The notes beneath the pieces are model-generated. The model searched no databases. It was not told where the DNA came from and worked only from the letters and a program-made list of their open reading frames with translations. Source: Streptomyces sp. PR69 (GTDB taxonomy: Bacteria; Actinomycetota; Actinomycetes; Streptomycetales; Streptomycetaceae). From it: DNA of 64,000 bases. Location of the stretch: assembly GCF_026420845.1 (NCBI RefSeq), contig NZ_JAOWCB010000004.1, positions 62,001 to 126,000 of the forward strand, given 5' to 3'. The translations under genes and the position numbers were made by a program. Below, piece by piece: positions 34,534 through 43,600 of this stretch; positions within the stretch are counted from its first letter, which is position 1, and every line of letters begins with the position of its first letter.

Positions 34534-36105
34534 TCACCGGGTGGCTGGGGTGGTGCGTGCCGCCGCGAGCGCGCCGGCGAGTTCTGCGGGGGTGACGCCG
34601 TGGTGCACGGGCCCATCGGGGGCGGCGATCCGGTAGCCGTCCGGGGTGGCCAGCACATCCGTCCACCGGCCCCGGGGGTGGCCGCAGCGCCGCTCGCAGC
34701 CGGAGAGATGGACGGGCAGCCCTCCGCCGCCGGACGCCGTCGCGGCCGCGGCGTCCGCCCGTACGTCGGCCAGCGACTTGGCGCAGCCGGGCCTGCCCGT
34801 GCAGGCGCTGACGCCGGTGCGGGGGTCGTCGGGGGCGACGATCAGCCCGGCGTCGGCGAGCGCGGCGAGCCGGGCGGGTGCGGCGGCAGGGGTGAGTCCG
34901 GGCAGCACGATGCCGCGCCAGGGGGTGAGGCGCAGTGTGCCGTCGCCGTCCTCGCGCGCGACGGCCGCCAGCTGCCGCCACTGGGCGGCGGTCAGCCGCC
35001 CGAGCGGCGCCGCGACGGACAGCGCGGTGCGGCCGTTCGGTCCGCTGACCGGTCCGGGGACGGGCGCGGGCCCCTCGGGCGCGGGCGCATCGCTCTCGTA
35101 CCGCGCCTCGATGCCGTGTCCGGCCAGCAGCGGTACGAGACCGCCGGGCGGCAGGCTCTTCCCCGCGGGCAGCTCCCGCACCCGCCACGCCTGCCCCCCG
35201 GCCAGCTCCACAAACGCCTCGGCGACGACAAGCGCGGCACGCGCGGCACGCCGGGCGGAGATACGGTACGCCCCGGAATCGCCCGCGATGCGCAGCAACG
35301 CGGAGACGGCGTCGGGCCGGCTGCGGTGCGCCACACCCTGCGCGGGCGCGTCGGCTCCCGCCGACCCGCCGCCGACAGTCGGGGCCGCCGCCGGGCCGCC
35401 GCCGGACGATGCGCCGGACGGACCAGGCGGGACGGCCGCATGGCGAGCCTCCTGCGGCGTCGGCGCATCGGGCGTACCCAGCAGCCGCTGTGCGGTCGCC
35501 GTATGGGCGGACGCGGCGTCGTGGCCGGCTGTCGCCGCCCGGGGCGCGGGGCAGGCGCACGCCGGGGGCTGTCCGGCGGCGTTCGACGCGAGAATCGTCA
35601 CATCCGCGTCGAGCGCGGTCATGTCCCCTCGGCCGTCGTCGCAGGCGAACAGGAAGCGGCCCGACAGGGCGGTCGCCGTCTCGCTCGCGCACAGCAGGGC
35701 GTCCAGTTCGCGCACCCAGGGCAGGACGTCGTCCGCCCCCTGGCCGTCCAGGCCGGACAGGGGCGAGGCCACGATGTTGCGAACGCGTTCATGGCGCGGT
35801 GCGGGCAGCAGGCCCGCCCTGTCGAGCAGGCGGGCCAACTCGCCGCCGCAGGCGGGCTCCAGGCCGCGCAGCTGGACGTTGCCGCGGGAAGTGAGGTCGA
35901 GCCGGGCGTCGCCGAGGCGCTCGGCGGCGGATGCCAGGACGTCCGCCTGCGCGGCGGTCAGCAGGCCCGCGGGGATGCGTACGCGGGCCAGCGCGCCGTC
36001 GTTCGCGGAGTGCAGCCGCAGCGCTCCCGGGCAGGCGTCAGCGCCGTCCCGCGGGGGCGGTTCGTCCCCGTACGGGCGGTTGGCGGCGGAGGGGGCCGTG
36101 GGCAT
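34534..36105 (-). CDS. cobG: Precorrin-3B synthase, CobG
   Basis: Oxygen-dependent hydroxylation/lactonisation of precorrin-3A to precorrin-3B; its presence marks the aerobic route. About 523 residues of sulfite-reductase-like fold: LTSRGNVQLRGL in the N half, and SACTGRPGCAKS with SGCERRCGHP supplying the four Cys of a 4Fe-4S/siroheme-type centre in the C half. A ~70-residue Ala/Pro/Gly low-complexity insert (~205-275) separates the halves. I chose ATG 36105; ATG 36114 and others upstream are in frame and no ribosome site decides. Confidence 0.87.
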   Translation of the reverse strand: MPTAPSAANRPYGDEPPPRDGADACPGALRLHSANDGALARVRIPAGLLTAAQADVLASAAERLGDARLDLTSRGNVQLRGLEPACGGELARLLDRAGLLPAPRHERVRNIVASPLSGLDGQGADDVLPWVRELDALLCASETATALSGRFLFACDDGRGDMTALDADVTILASNAAGQPPACACPAPRAATAGHDAASAHTATAQRLLGTPDAPTPQEARHAAVPPGPSGASSGGGPAAAPTVGGGSAGADAPAQGVAHRSRPDAVSALLRIAGDSGAYRISARRAARAALVVAEAFVELAGGQAWRVRELPAGKSLPPGGLVPLLAGHGIEARYESDAPAPEGPAPVPGPVSGPNGRTALSVAAPLGRLTAAQWRQLAAVAREDGDGTLRLTPWRGIVLPGLTPAAAPARLAALADAGLIVAPDDPRTGVSACTGRPGCAKSLADVRADAAAATASGGGGLPVHLSGCERRCGHPRGRWTDVLATPDGYRIAAPDGPVHHGVTPAELAGALAAARTTPATR

Positions 36106-36176
36106 GGCCGCGAGCATACCGACCATCACACAAGCCGTATCCCCTGCTCAGCTGCCCGCACCCCTACTATGCTCGT

Positions 36177-36315
36177 CGGCGGGCCAGACGGCCCGTCATC
36201 GCCGTGGACGGCGCAATGGGGAGGAAGCCGGTGAGAGTCCGGCGCGGTCCCGCCACTGTGAGTCCGGCAGGAGCGTGCAGAGCGCACCGTCCGGATGAGC
36301 CAGGAACTCCCGCCG
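36177..36315 (+). promoter_or_regulatory. Cobalamin riboswitch upstream of cobN
   Basis: The P1 stem pairs CGGCGGG (36177-36183) with CCCGCCG (36309-36315). Inside are the conserved GAAGCCGGTGAGAGTCCGGC block (36223-36242), the CCGCCACTG core (36250-36258) and GAGCCAGGAACTC near the 3' end. Just downstream GTCCGC (36315-36320) can pair with GCGGAC (36333-36338) before the cobN ribosome site. Adenosylcobalamin binding should lower CobN synthesis. Confidence 0.92.
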
Positions 36316-36360
36316 TCCGCACTGCCCGGGGCGCGGACCCCGAGGAAGGCCGGACGCCGG

Positions 36361-39300
36361 ATGATCCTGCTTCTGTCGACGTCGGACACCGACCTGCTGA
36401 GCGCGCGTGCGGCGGGCGGCCCTGTGCCGTACCGGTTCGCGAACCCCGCGCGGCTCCCGCTCGATGAGCTGCCCGCGCTGCTGGAGGGCGCGGACCTCGT
36501 CGTCATACGACTCCTGGGCGGGCTGCGCGCCTGGCAGGAGGGTCTGGACGTGCTGCTCGCCGGGGACCGCCCGGTGGTGGTGCTCACCGGTGAACAGGCC
36601 CCGGACGCGGCGCTGATGGAGGCCTCGACCGTCCCGATCGGCATCGCGGCCGAGGCGCACGCCTATCTCGCGCACGGCGGCCCGGCGAATCTGGAGCAGC
36701 TGGCCCGGTTCCTGTCGGACACGGTGCTGCTCACCGGCCATGGCTTCGAGCCGCCGGCGCCCGCCCCCACCTGGGGACGGCTGGAGCGCGCGGAGCGTGA
36801 CGGCGTCGAGGGGCCGACCATCGCGGTGCTGTACTACCGCGCGCACCATATGAGCGGCAATACGGCCTTTGTGGACGCGCTCTGCGGGGCGATCGAGGAC
36901 GCGGGCGGCCGCCCGCTGCCGCTGTACGTGGCCTCGCTGCGCGCCCCCGAGCCAGAGCTGCTCGACGAACTGCGCGCCGCCGACGCCGTGGTGACCACCG
37001 TGCTCGCCGCGGGCGGCACCAGGCCCGCGGAAGCCCAAGCAGGCGGCGACGACGAGTCATGGGACGCGGGAGCGCTGGCCGCGCTGGATGTGCCGGTGCT
37101 CCAGGCGCTCTGTCTGACCGGGTCGCGCGAGGCCTGGGAGGAGAACGACGAGGGGCTGTCCCCGCTGGACGCCGCGAGCCAGGTCGCGGTGCCGGAGTTC
37201 GACGGCCGCATCATCACCGTCCCGTTCTCCTTCAAGGAGATCGACGAGGACGGACTGCCCGCCTATGCCGCGGACGCCGAGCGGGCCGCCCGCGTCGCCG
37301 GGATCGCGGTGCGCCATGCCCGGCTGCGCTATATCCCGGCCGCCGCGAAGCGGATCGCGCTGGTGCTCTCCGCGTATCCCACCAAGCACTCCCGCATCGG
37401 CAACGCGGTCGGTCTGGACACCCCCGCCTCCGCGGTCGCGCTGCTGCGCCGACTGCGCGCGGAGGGCTATGACTTCGGCGCGGAGGAGGTGCCGGGCCTT
37501 GCGTCGGGCGACGGCGACGAGCTGATCCGCGCGCTGATCGAGGCGGGCGGCCATGACCAGGAGTGGCTGACCGAGGAGCAGCTGGCCCGCAATCCGGTGC
37601 GCATCCCGGCCGCCGACTACCGGCGCTGGTTCGGCCGGCTGCCCGCGGAGCTGCGGGAGGCGGTGGAGGAGCACTGGGGGCCCGCGCCGGGCGAGATGTT
37701 CGTCGACCGGTCGCGGAACCCGGACGGCGACATCGTGCTGGCCGCGCTGCGCCGCGGCAATCTGCTGATCCTCATCCAGCCGCCGCGCGGCTTCGGCGAG
37801 AACCCGATCGCGATCTACCACGACCCCGATCTGCCGCCGTCGCACCACTATCTGGCCGCCTACCGGTGGATCCAGGCCGCCCGTGAGGACGGGGGCTTCG
37901 GCGCGGACGCCATGATCCATCTGGGCAAGCACGGCAATTTGGAGTGGCTGCCCGGCAAGAACGCGGGCCTGTCCGCGGCCTGCGCGCCCGACGCGGCGAT
38001 CGGCGATCTGCCGCTGGTCTATCCGTTCCTGGTGAACGATCCGGGCGAGGGCACCCAGGCCAAGCGGCGGGTGCACGCCACGCTCGTGGACCATCTGGTG
38101 CCGCCGATGGCACGCGCCGAGTCATACGGCGACATCGCCCGGCTGGAGCAGCTGCTGGACGAGTACGCGGCGATCTCCTCCATGGACCCGGCCAAGCTGC
38201 CCGCGATCCGCGCCCAGATCTGGACGCTGATCCAGGCCGCGAAGCTGGACCACGACCTGGGGCTTCAGGACCGCCCGGACGACGACGGCTTCGACGACTT
38301 CCTGCTGCACGTCGACGGCTGGCTGTGCGAGGTCAAGGACGCGCAGATCCGCGACGGCCTGCATGTGCTGGGCTCCGCGCCGACCGGCCCGGAGCGGGTC
38401 AATCTGGTGCTTGCCGTGCTGCGCGCCCGGCAGATCTGGGGCGGCACGTCCGCGCTGCCGGGTCTGCGGGAGGCGCTGGGCCTGGACGAGTCGAAGGCGA
38501 CCCGCACCGACGCGGACGCGGCGGAGGAGACGGCCCGCGCGCTCGTCGAGGCGATGGAGGCGGCGGACTGGGACCCGGCCGCCGTGGCGGCCGTGGCGGC
38601 GGACCACGGTGAACAGGTCGCCGCGGTGCTGGAGTTCGCCGCGCGCGAGGCAGTGCCGCGGCTGGCGGGCACGACCGCCGAGATCGACCATGCCGTACAC
38701 GCGCTGAACGGCGGTTTCGTGCCCGCGGGCCCGTCCGGTTCGCCGCTGCGCGGACTGGTCAATGTGCTGCCCACCGGCCGGAACTTCTACTCGGTCGACC
38801 CCAAGGCCGTGCCGTCCCGGCTCGCCTGGGAGACCGGTCAGGCGCTGGCCGACTCGCTGCTGGAGCGCTACCGCTCCGACAACGGCGAGTGGCCTGCCTC
38901 CGTCGGCCTGTCGCTGTGGGGCACCAGCGCCATGCGCACCGCGGGCGACGATGTGGCGGAGGCGCTGGCGCTGCTGGGCATCCGCCCGGTGTGGGACGAC
39001 GCCTCCCGCCGGGTGACGGGCCTGGAGCCGGTCCCCCTGGCGGAGCTGGGCCGTCCGCGCATCGACGTCACCCTGCGGATCAGCGGTTTCTTCCGGGACG
39101 CGTTCCCGCACACGATCGGGCTGCTGGACGACGCGGTGCGGCTGGCCGCCAGTCTGGACGAGCCGGCCGAGAGCAACTTCATCCGCGCGCACGCGCAGGC
39201 GGACCTCGCCGCCCACGGCGACGAGCGCCGCGCCACCACCCGTATCTTCGGCTCCCGGCCGGGCGCCTACGGCGCGGGCATCCTCCAGCTCATCGACAGC

Positions 39301-39975
39301 CGCGACTGGCGCACGGACGCCGATCTGGCCGAGGTCTACACGGTGTGGGGCGGCTATGCGTACGGGCGCGAGCTGAACGGCCGCGCGGCGCGTGAGGAGA
39401 TGGAGACCGCATACCGGCGGATCGCGGTGGCCGCGAAGAACACGGACACCCGCGAGCACGACATCGCCGACTCCGACGACTACTTCCAGTACCACGGCGG
39501 CATGGTCGCCACGGTGCGGGCGCTGCGCGGCACGGCCCCCGAGGCGTACATCGGCGACTCGACCCGCCCGGAGACCGTCCGCACCCGCACCCTGGTCGAG
39601 GAGACCTCCCGGGTCTTCCGCGCCCGGGTGGTCAACCCGCGCTGGATCGAGGCGATGCGCCGCCACGGCTACAAGGGCGCGTTTGAACTCGCCGCCACCG
39701 TCGACTACCTCTTCGGCTATGACGCCACGACCGGCGTGGTCGCCGACTGGATGTACGACAAGCTCGCCCAGACATATGTCCTGGATCCGGAGAACCGGGA
39801 GTTCCTGCAGCAGGCCAATCCGTGGGCGCTGCACGGCATCGCGGAACGTCTGCTGGAAGCGGAGTCCCGCGGCATGTGGGCCGAGCCGGACCCGGCGGTG
39901 CTGCAGGCGCTGCGGGAGGCGTATCTGGAGACGGAAGGCGATCTGGAAGGCGATCCGGAGGGCGGCGAAGCCTGA
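36361..39975 (+). CDS. cobN: Aerobic cobaltochelatase subunit CobN
   Basis: Large subunit (1204 residues) of the ATP-dependent CobNST chelatase inserting cobalt into hydrogenobyrinate a,c-diamide; homologous to magnesium chelatase ChlH. Family segments include PTKHSRIGNAVGLDTPAS, HLGKHGNLEWLPGK, NVLPTGRNFYSVDPK and WMYDKLAQTYVLDPENR. I start at ATG 36361 (ILLLSTSDTDLL...), 11 bases after GAGGAAGG. The in-frame ATG at 36295 lies inside the riboswitch and would add 22 residues with no family match. Regulation: the riboswitch at 36177-36315. A strong hairpin follows the stop. Confidence 0.96.
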   Translation: MILLLSTSDTDLLSARAAGGPVPYRFANPARLPLDELPALLEGADLVVIRLLGGLRAWQEGLDVLLAGDRPVVVLTGEQAPDAALMEASTVPIGIAAEAHAYLAHGGPANLEQLARFLSDTVLLTGHGFEPPAPAPTWGRLERAERDGVEGPTIAVLYYRAHHMSGNTAFVDALCGAIEDAGGRPLPLYVASLRAPEPELLDELRAADAVVTTVLAAGGTRPAEAQAGGDDESWDAGALAALDVPVLQALCLTGSREAWEENDEGLSPLDAASQVAVPEFDGRIITVPFSFKEIDEDGLPAYAADAERAARVAGIAVRHARLRYIPAAAKRIALVLSAYPTKHSRIGNAVGLDTPASAVALLRRLRAEGYDFGAEEVPGLASGDGDELIRALIEAGGHDQEWLTEEQLARNPVRIPAADYRRWFGRLPAELREAVEEHWGPAPGEMFVDRSRNPDGDIVLAALRRGNLLILIQPPRGFGENPIAIYHDPDLPPSHHYLAAYRWIQAAREDGGFGADAMIHLGKHGNLEWLPGKNAGLSAACAPDAAIGDLPLVYPFLVNDPGEGTQAKRRVHATLVDHLVPPMARAESYGDIARLEQLLDEYAAISSMDPAKLPAIRAQIWTLIQAAKLDHDLGLQDRPDDDGFDDFLLHVDGWLCEVKDAQIRDGLHVLGSAPTGPERVNLVLAVLRARQIWGGTSALPGLREALGLDESKATRTDADAAEETARALVEAMEAADWDPAAVAAVAADHGEQVAAVLEFAAREAVPRLAGTTAEIDHAVHALNGGFVPAGPSGSPLRGLVNVLPTGRNFYSVDPKAVPSRLAWETGQALADSLLERYRSDNGEWPASVGLSLWGTSAMRTAGDDVAEALALLGIRPVWDDASRRVTGLEPVPLAELGRPRIDVTLRISGFFRDAFPHTIGLLDDAVRLAASLDEPAESNFIRAHAQADLAAHGDERRATTRIFGSRPGAYGAGILQLIDSRDWRTDADLAEVYTVWGGYAYGRELNGRAAREEMETAYRRIAVAAKNTDTREHDIADSDDYFQYHGGMVATVRALRGTAPEAYIGDSTRPETVRTRTLVEETSRVFRARVVNPRWIEAMRRHGYKGAFELAATVDYLFGYDATTGVVADWMYDKLAQTYVLDPENREFLQQANPWALHGIAERLLEAESRGMWAEPDPAVLQALREAYLETEGDLEGDPEGGEA

Positions 39976-39993
39976 GAGACATATCACACCACG

Positions 39994-40022
39994 ACGCCTG
40001 GCCGGGCTTCCCGGCCAGGCGT
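39994..40022 (+). terminator. Factor-independent-like terminator after cobN
   Basis: ACGCCTGGCCGGG and CCCGGCCAGGCGT form a perfect 13-bp stem with a CTT loop, followed by TT, 18 bp after the cobN stop. The rest of the gap to 40175 holds the promoter region of the next operon. Confidence 0.85.
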
Positions 40023-40067
40023 TTCGCATGGGCTTCACACGCCCCGTCCCGTCCCGATTTGTTCATG

Positions 40068-40096
40068 ATGCACGGCCAATGCACCGGCGGTGCAAC
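40068..40096 (+). promoter_or_regulatory. Three direct repeats at 11-bp pitch (candidate SARP site)
   Basis: ATGCACG (40068), ATGCACC (40079) and GTGCAAC (40090) recur at exactly 11-bp spacing upstream of the aspartate kinase-griI-griH operon. Heptamer direct repeats on one helical face are the known form of SARP binding sites, and a SARP gene lies in this cluster at 50784-51725. No -10 element at ideal spacing is obvious. Confidence 0.5.
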
Positions 40097-40174
40097 GGGG
40101 TAACGGGGGCGATACCCGCCTCGCACAAGCTCATCACTGCGTTCGGACATGCGGTTCGATGAGCGGAGGCGGAC

Positions 40175-41461
40175 ATGGGGACGCTGGGCGGCGGGCACGC
40201 GGGCGACGTCCTGGTGCAGAAGTACGGCGGCAGCTCGCTCGCCACCGATGAACAGCTCTTCAACGCGGCGCGGCGCATCGGCGCGGCCGCCAGGGCCGGC
40301 CGGCGCGTCGTCGCGGTGGTCTCGGCCCGCGGCAGCACCACGGACGATCTGATCCGGCAGGCCGCGGCGGTCAATCCGCGGGCCGAGGGCCGGGAGCTGG
40401 ACCATCTGCTGGCCACTGGGGAGGCCGCCTCCGCGTCCCTGGCCGCCATGGCCCTCCAGCGCACGGGGCTTGACGCCACCGCGCTGTCCGGGGCCCAGAG
40501 CGGCATCCTGGCCAGCGGCGCACACGGCGCGGGGATCATCGTGGCGATCGACGCCGAGCGGACCGTGAAGCTTCTTGACTCGGGCCGGATCGCGGTGATC
40601 GCGGGGTTCCAGGGGGTCACCGCCGAGGGGGATGTGATCACCCTCGGGCGCGGCGGCTCGGACACCACCGCGGTCGCGGTGGCAGCCGGGCTCGGCGCCC
40701 GGACGTGCGAGATCTACACCGATGTCGCCGGGGTGTTCAGCGCGGACCCCCGGATCGTGCCCGCCGCCCGGCTGCTGCCGTCCGTCGACGTCGATGTGAT
40801 GGCCGAAATGGCCTTCGCCGGCGCCCGCGTCATGCACGCACGCGCGGTCGAGCTCGCGGCCCTGTACGGGGTCGACATCCATGTGGGCCATGCGGCCGGA
40901 GCGGAGGCCGGCACGCGTATCCACTCGACAGACGGAGAGGACATGCTCGAGGCCAAAGCCGCCGTCATGGCGGTCGTACACGACCCTGACGTGGTGCGGA
41001 TCACGCTGCGCACCACGGCCGCCCAGGAGGACTCCGCCCTCGCGGTCCTCCAGATCCTCGCCCGGCAGGGCGTCCCGGCCGATATGGCCGCGGTCTCCGA
41101 GACGCCGGGCGGGGGCCAGTCCTTCGGCGTGACGGTCCATCACACGCACGCGGACGCCGTGCGCCGGGCGTTCGCCGAGCTGGCGGTCTCCCCGTCCTGC
41201 GGTGTGGACATCGACGAGGACGTGGCCAAGGTCTCCATCGTCGGCAAGGGGCTGCTGAGCCGCCCCGGCTACGCGGCCCGGATGCTCTCCTCGCTCACCG
41301 GCTCCGGCATCGCGGCGCGCTCGCTGTCCACCTCGCAGCTCCGGGTGTCGGTCACGGTGCCCGGCGAGGACACGGCCCGCGCCGTCGGCCTGCTGCACAG
41401 CGAGTTCGGGCTGGACGCCGGGACCGGCCCGCACCCCCTTCATCTGGCACACCGGCCCTGA
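40175..41461 (+). CDS. Aspartate kinase (cluster-associated paralogue)
   Basis: Phosphorylates L-aspartate, first step to aspartate 4-semialdehyde, the C4 substrate of GriI. 428 residues: VQKYGGSS (kinase signature), GRGGSDTTAVAVAAGL, EIYTDVAGVFSADPR, then two ACT domains (~270-415). GGAGG lies five bases before ATG 40175. It is the first gene of an operon with griI (32-bp gap) and griH. Its position makes it a pathway-dedicated precursor enzyme, and such copies are often altered in feedback control. The C-terminal tail (PHPLHLAHRP) looks unusual. The family is certain; insensitivity to Lys/Thr is not shown. Confidence 0.93.
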   Translation: MGTLGGGHAGDVLVQKYGGSSLATDEQLFNAARRIGAAARAGRRVVAVVSARGSTTDDLIRQAAAVNPRAEGRELDHLLATGEAASASLAAMALQRTGLDATALSGAQSGILASGAHGAGIIVAIDAERTVKLLDSGRIAVIAGFQGVTAEGDVITLGRGGSDTTAVAVAAGLGARTCEIYTDVAGVFSADPRIVPAARLLPSVDVDVMAEMAFAGARVMHARAVELAALYGVDIHVGHAAGAEAGTRIHSTDGEDMLEAKAAVMAVVHDPDVVRITLRTTAAQEDSALAVLQILARQGVPADMAAVSETPGGGQSFGVTVHHTHADAVRRAFAELAVSPSCGVDIDEDVAKVSIVGKGLLSRPGYAARMLSSLTGSGIAARSLSTSQLRVSVTVPGEDTARAVGLLHSEFGLDAGTGPHPLHLAHRP

Positions 41462-41493
41462 CAACACCACTGTGACAACACCACTGGGAGCAC

Positions 41494-42360
41494 ATGTTGA
41501 TCACGACCATGCCCCATGCCCCGTTCGCCAGGAGGCTGCGTCTGCAGCGGCTGCACCGCCATGATCCGGAGCGGCTGTTCATCGTTCCCCTGGACCACTC
41601 CATCACCGACGGTCCCGTCACCGGCGGGAGCCGGCTCAACGCACTGGTGGGACAGCTCGCTTCACACCGGGTCGACGCGGTGGTCCTGCACAAGGGGGCG
41701 CTGCGGCTTGTCGACCCGGAGTGGTTCACCCGTACCTCGCTGATCGTCCATCTCAGCGCGAGCACGGTGCACGCTCCCGACCCCGACGCCAAGTATCTGG
41801 TGGCGAGCGTCGAGGAGAGTCTCCGGCTGGGCGCCGACGCGGTCAGCGTCCATGTCAACATCGGCTCTGCCCAGGAGCGGCAGCAGATCGCCGACATGGC
41901 GGCCGTGGCCGATGCCTGCGACCGCTGGAACGTGCCGCTGATGGCCATGATGTATCCGCGCGGGCCCAGGATCGACAACCCCCGCGACCCCGCTCTCGTC
42001 GCCCATGCCGTGCAGCTGGCCGCCGACCTCGGCGCCGATCTCGTCAAGACGCTGTATGTCGGCTCGGAGGCCGCGATGGCGGACATCGTCGCCACCGCCG
42101 CGATTCCCGTGGTGGTGGTCGGAGGGCCGCACAACGACGACGAGGCCCAGACGCTCGCCTATGTGGAGGAGGCGATGCGGGCGGGCGCCGCCGGGGTGGC
42201 CATGGGCCGCAATGTTTTCCAGGCCCCCGATCCCGGCGCCATGGCCGACAAGTTGTCCGACGTCATCCACGGCAGGGGCGCCGGCCGATCAGACGGTCGC
42301 GCAGACGGCCGGACAGACGGCCGGGCAGACGGTCCGGCCAAAGGAGCCATGGCCGCCTGA
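41494..42360 (+). CDS. griI: GriI-type aldolase (C3 + C4 condensation for 3-amino-4-hydroxybenzoate)
   Basis: Class I aldolase-like enzyme, 288 residues, condensing aspartate semialdehyde with dihydroxyacetone phosphate to a C7 amino-sugar phosphate, as established for GriI of Streptomyces griseus. Seen here: FIVPLDHSITDGP, HKGAL, VHVNIGS, MMYPRGPR and the Schiff-base lysine in LVKTLYVG (Lys185). GGGAG precedes ATG 41494. The last ~25 residues are a Gly-Arg-Asp-Ala tail from a 12-bp tandem repeat. griH follows after 49 bp. The pairing with griH is diagnostic. Confidence 0.92.
   Translation: MLITTMPHAPFARRLRLQRLHRHDPERLFIVPLDHSITDGPVTGGSRLNALVGQLASHRVDAVVLHKGALRLVDPEWFTRTSLIVHLSASTVHAPDPDAKYLVASVEESLRLGADAVSVHVNIGSAQERQQIADMAAVADACDRWNVPLMAMMYPRGPRIDNPRDPALVAHAVQLAADLGADLVKTLYVGSEAAMADIVATAAIPVVVVGGPHNDDEAQTLAYVEEAMRAGAAGVAMGRNVFQAPDPGAMADKLSDVIHGRGAGRSDGRADGRTDGRADGPAKGAMAA
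42290..42337 (+). repeat. Four-copy 12-bp tandem repeat at the griI 3' end
   Basis: CAGACGG-headed units start at 42290, 42302, 42314 and 42326, encoding (Asp-Gly-Arg-x) repeats just before the stop codon. The unit length keeps the frame. Confidence 0.93.
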
Positions 42361-42409
42361 CAGTGCTTCATTTCCTCTTCTCACCCACACCGATCCAAGG
42401 AGTTCCACT

Positions 42410-43516
42410 GTGAAGATCAGCTGGCTTGACATCCGCTCTCTCGGTGACGCCCGTGACGCGATCGTCCAGGAGGCCCTGCACCACCGGGTGGAGGCGGTCG
42501 TCGCCGACGACCCGGCGGACCTGAGGGATCTGCCGCCCACCGTGACCAAGGTGCTCTTCCCCCAGGGCAAGCCGCTGCCGGAGGACTTCGGCGAGGCCGG
42601 CGTCGTCATCGTCGACCCGGCGCGGCACGGCGTCACCCCCGCCGAGCTGTCCCTGCTCCACCCCGAGACCGAGTTCGGCCGGTTTGTGGAGATCGTGGAC
42701 GCCCCCACGCTGGAGGACGCCTGTGAGTCGGCGCGCACCGAGAAGTGGAGCCTGCTGCTGTTCCGCGACCCCACCAAGATCCCGCTGGAGATCGTGATCG
42801 CCGCGGCCGCGCGCGCCCAGGGTTCGCTGATCACCGTCGCCCAGGATGTGGAGGAGGCCGAGATCATCTTCGGTGTGCTGGAGCATGGCTCCGACGGCGT
42901 GATGATGGCTCCGAAGGCCGTCGGAGACACCGCGGCGCTCAAGCGCGCCGCCGAGGCCGGAGTGCCCAATCTCAACCTGACCGAGCTGCGGGTGGTCGAG
43001 ACCGCGCACATCGGCATGGGCGAGCGCGCCTGTGTGGACACCTGCACCCACTTCCGGGAGGACGAGGGCATCCTGGTCGGCTCGCACTCCAAGGGCATGA
43101 TCCTCTGCGTCAGCGAGACCCACCCGCTGCCCTATATGCCGACCCGCCCCTTCCGGGTGAACGCGGGCGCCATCCACTCGTACACCCTGGGCAAGGACGA
43201 ACGCACCAACTACCTCAGCGAGCTGAAGGCGGGCAGCAAGGTGACCGCCGTGGACATCAAGGGCAACACCCGCATGGTCACGGTCGGCCGGGTGAAGATC
43301 GAGTCCCGGCCGCTGATCTCGATCGACGCCGAGGCCCCCGACGGCCGGCGGGTCAATCTGATCCTCCAGGACGACTGGCATGTCCGGGTCCTCGGCCCGG
43401 GCGGCACGGTCCTCAACAGCACCGAGCTGAAGCCGGGTGACACGGTGCTCGGCTATCTGCCGAGCGAGGACCGTCATGTCGGCTACCCGATCGACGAGTT
43501 CTGCCTGGAGAAGTGA
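42410..43516 (+). CDS. griH: GriH-type 3-amino-4-hydroxybenzoate synthase
   Basis: Converts the GriI product to 3-amino-4-hydroxybenzoic acid; homologue of archaeal-type 3-dehydroquinate synthase (DHQS II). 368 residues, starting MKISWLDIRSL; GSDGVMMAPKAVGD, GERACVDTCTHF, GSHSKGMILCVSETHPLPYM and FRVNAGAIHSYTL are typical of the family. Start GTG 42410 with AAGGAG seven bases upstream. It ends the plus-strand operon and faces griF tail to tail across a strong hairpin. Confidence 0.95.
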   Translation: MKISWLDIRSLGDARDAIVQEALHHRVEAVVADDPADLRDLPPTVTKVLFPQGKPLPEDFGEAGVVIVDPARHGVTPAELSLLHPETEFGRFVEIVDAPTLEDACESARTEKWSLLLFRDPTKIPLEIVIAAAARAQGSLITVAQDVEEAEIIFGVLEHGSDGVMMAPKAVGDTAALKRAAEAGVPNLNLTELRVVETAHIGMGERACVDTCTHFREDEGILVGSHSKGMILCVSETHPLPYMPTRPFRVNAGAIHSYTLGKDERTNYLSELKAGSKVTAVDIKGNTRMVTVGRVKIESRPLISIDAEAPDGRRVNLILQDDWHVRVLGPGGTVLNSTELKPGDTVLGYLPSEDRHVGYPIDEFCLEK

Positions 43517-43545
43517 GCCGGGGCCGAACGGCCCGTCCCACAGAC

Positions 43546-43583
43546 GGCGGCGCCGGACCGCGGATGCGCGGTCCGGCGCCGCC
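43546..43583. terminator. Bidirectional hairpin terminator between griH and griF
   Basis: GGCGGCGCCGGACCGC (43546-43561) pairs perfectly with GCGGTCCGGCGCCGCC (43568-43583) over 16 bp around a 6-base loop. It sits midway between the two convergent stop codons. Confidence 0.88.
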
Positions 43584-43600
43584 GGCGTGCGGGGAGAGGC

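Noticed and set aside
36295..36360. Upstream in-frame ATG for cobN
   Set aside because: It lies inside the riboswitch aptamer and the extra 22 residues match nothing in the family.
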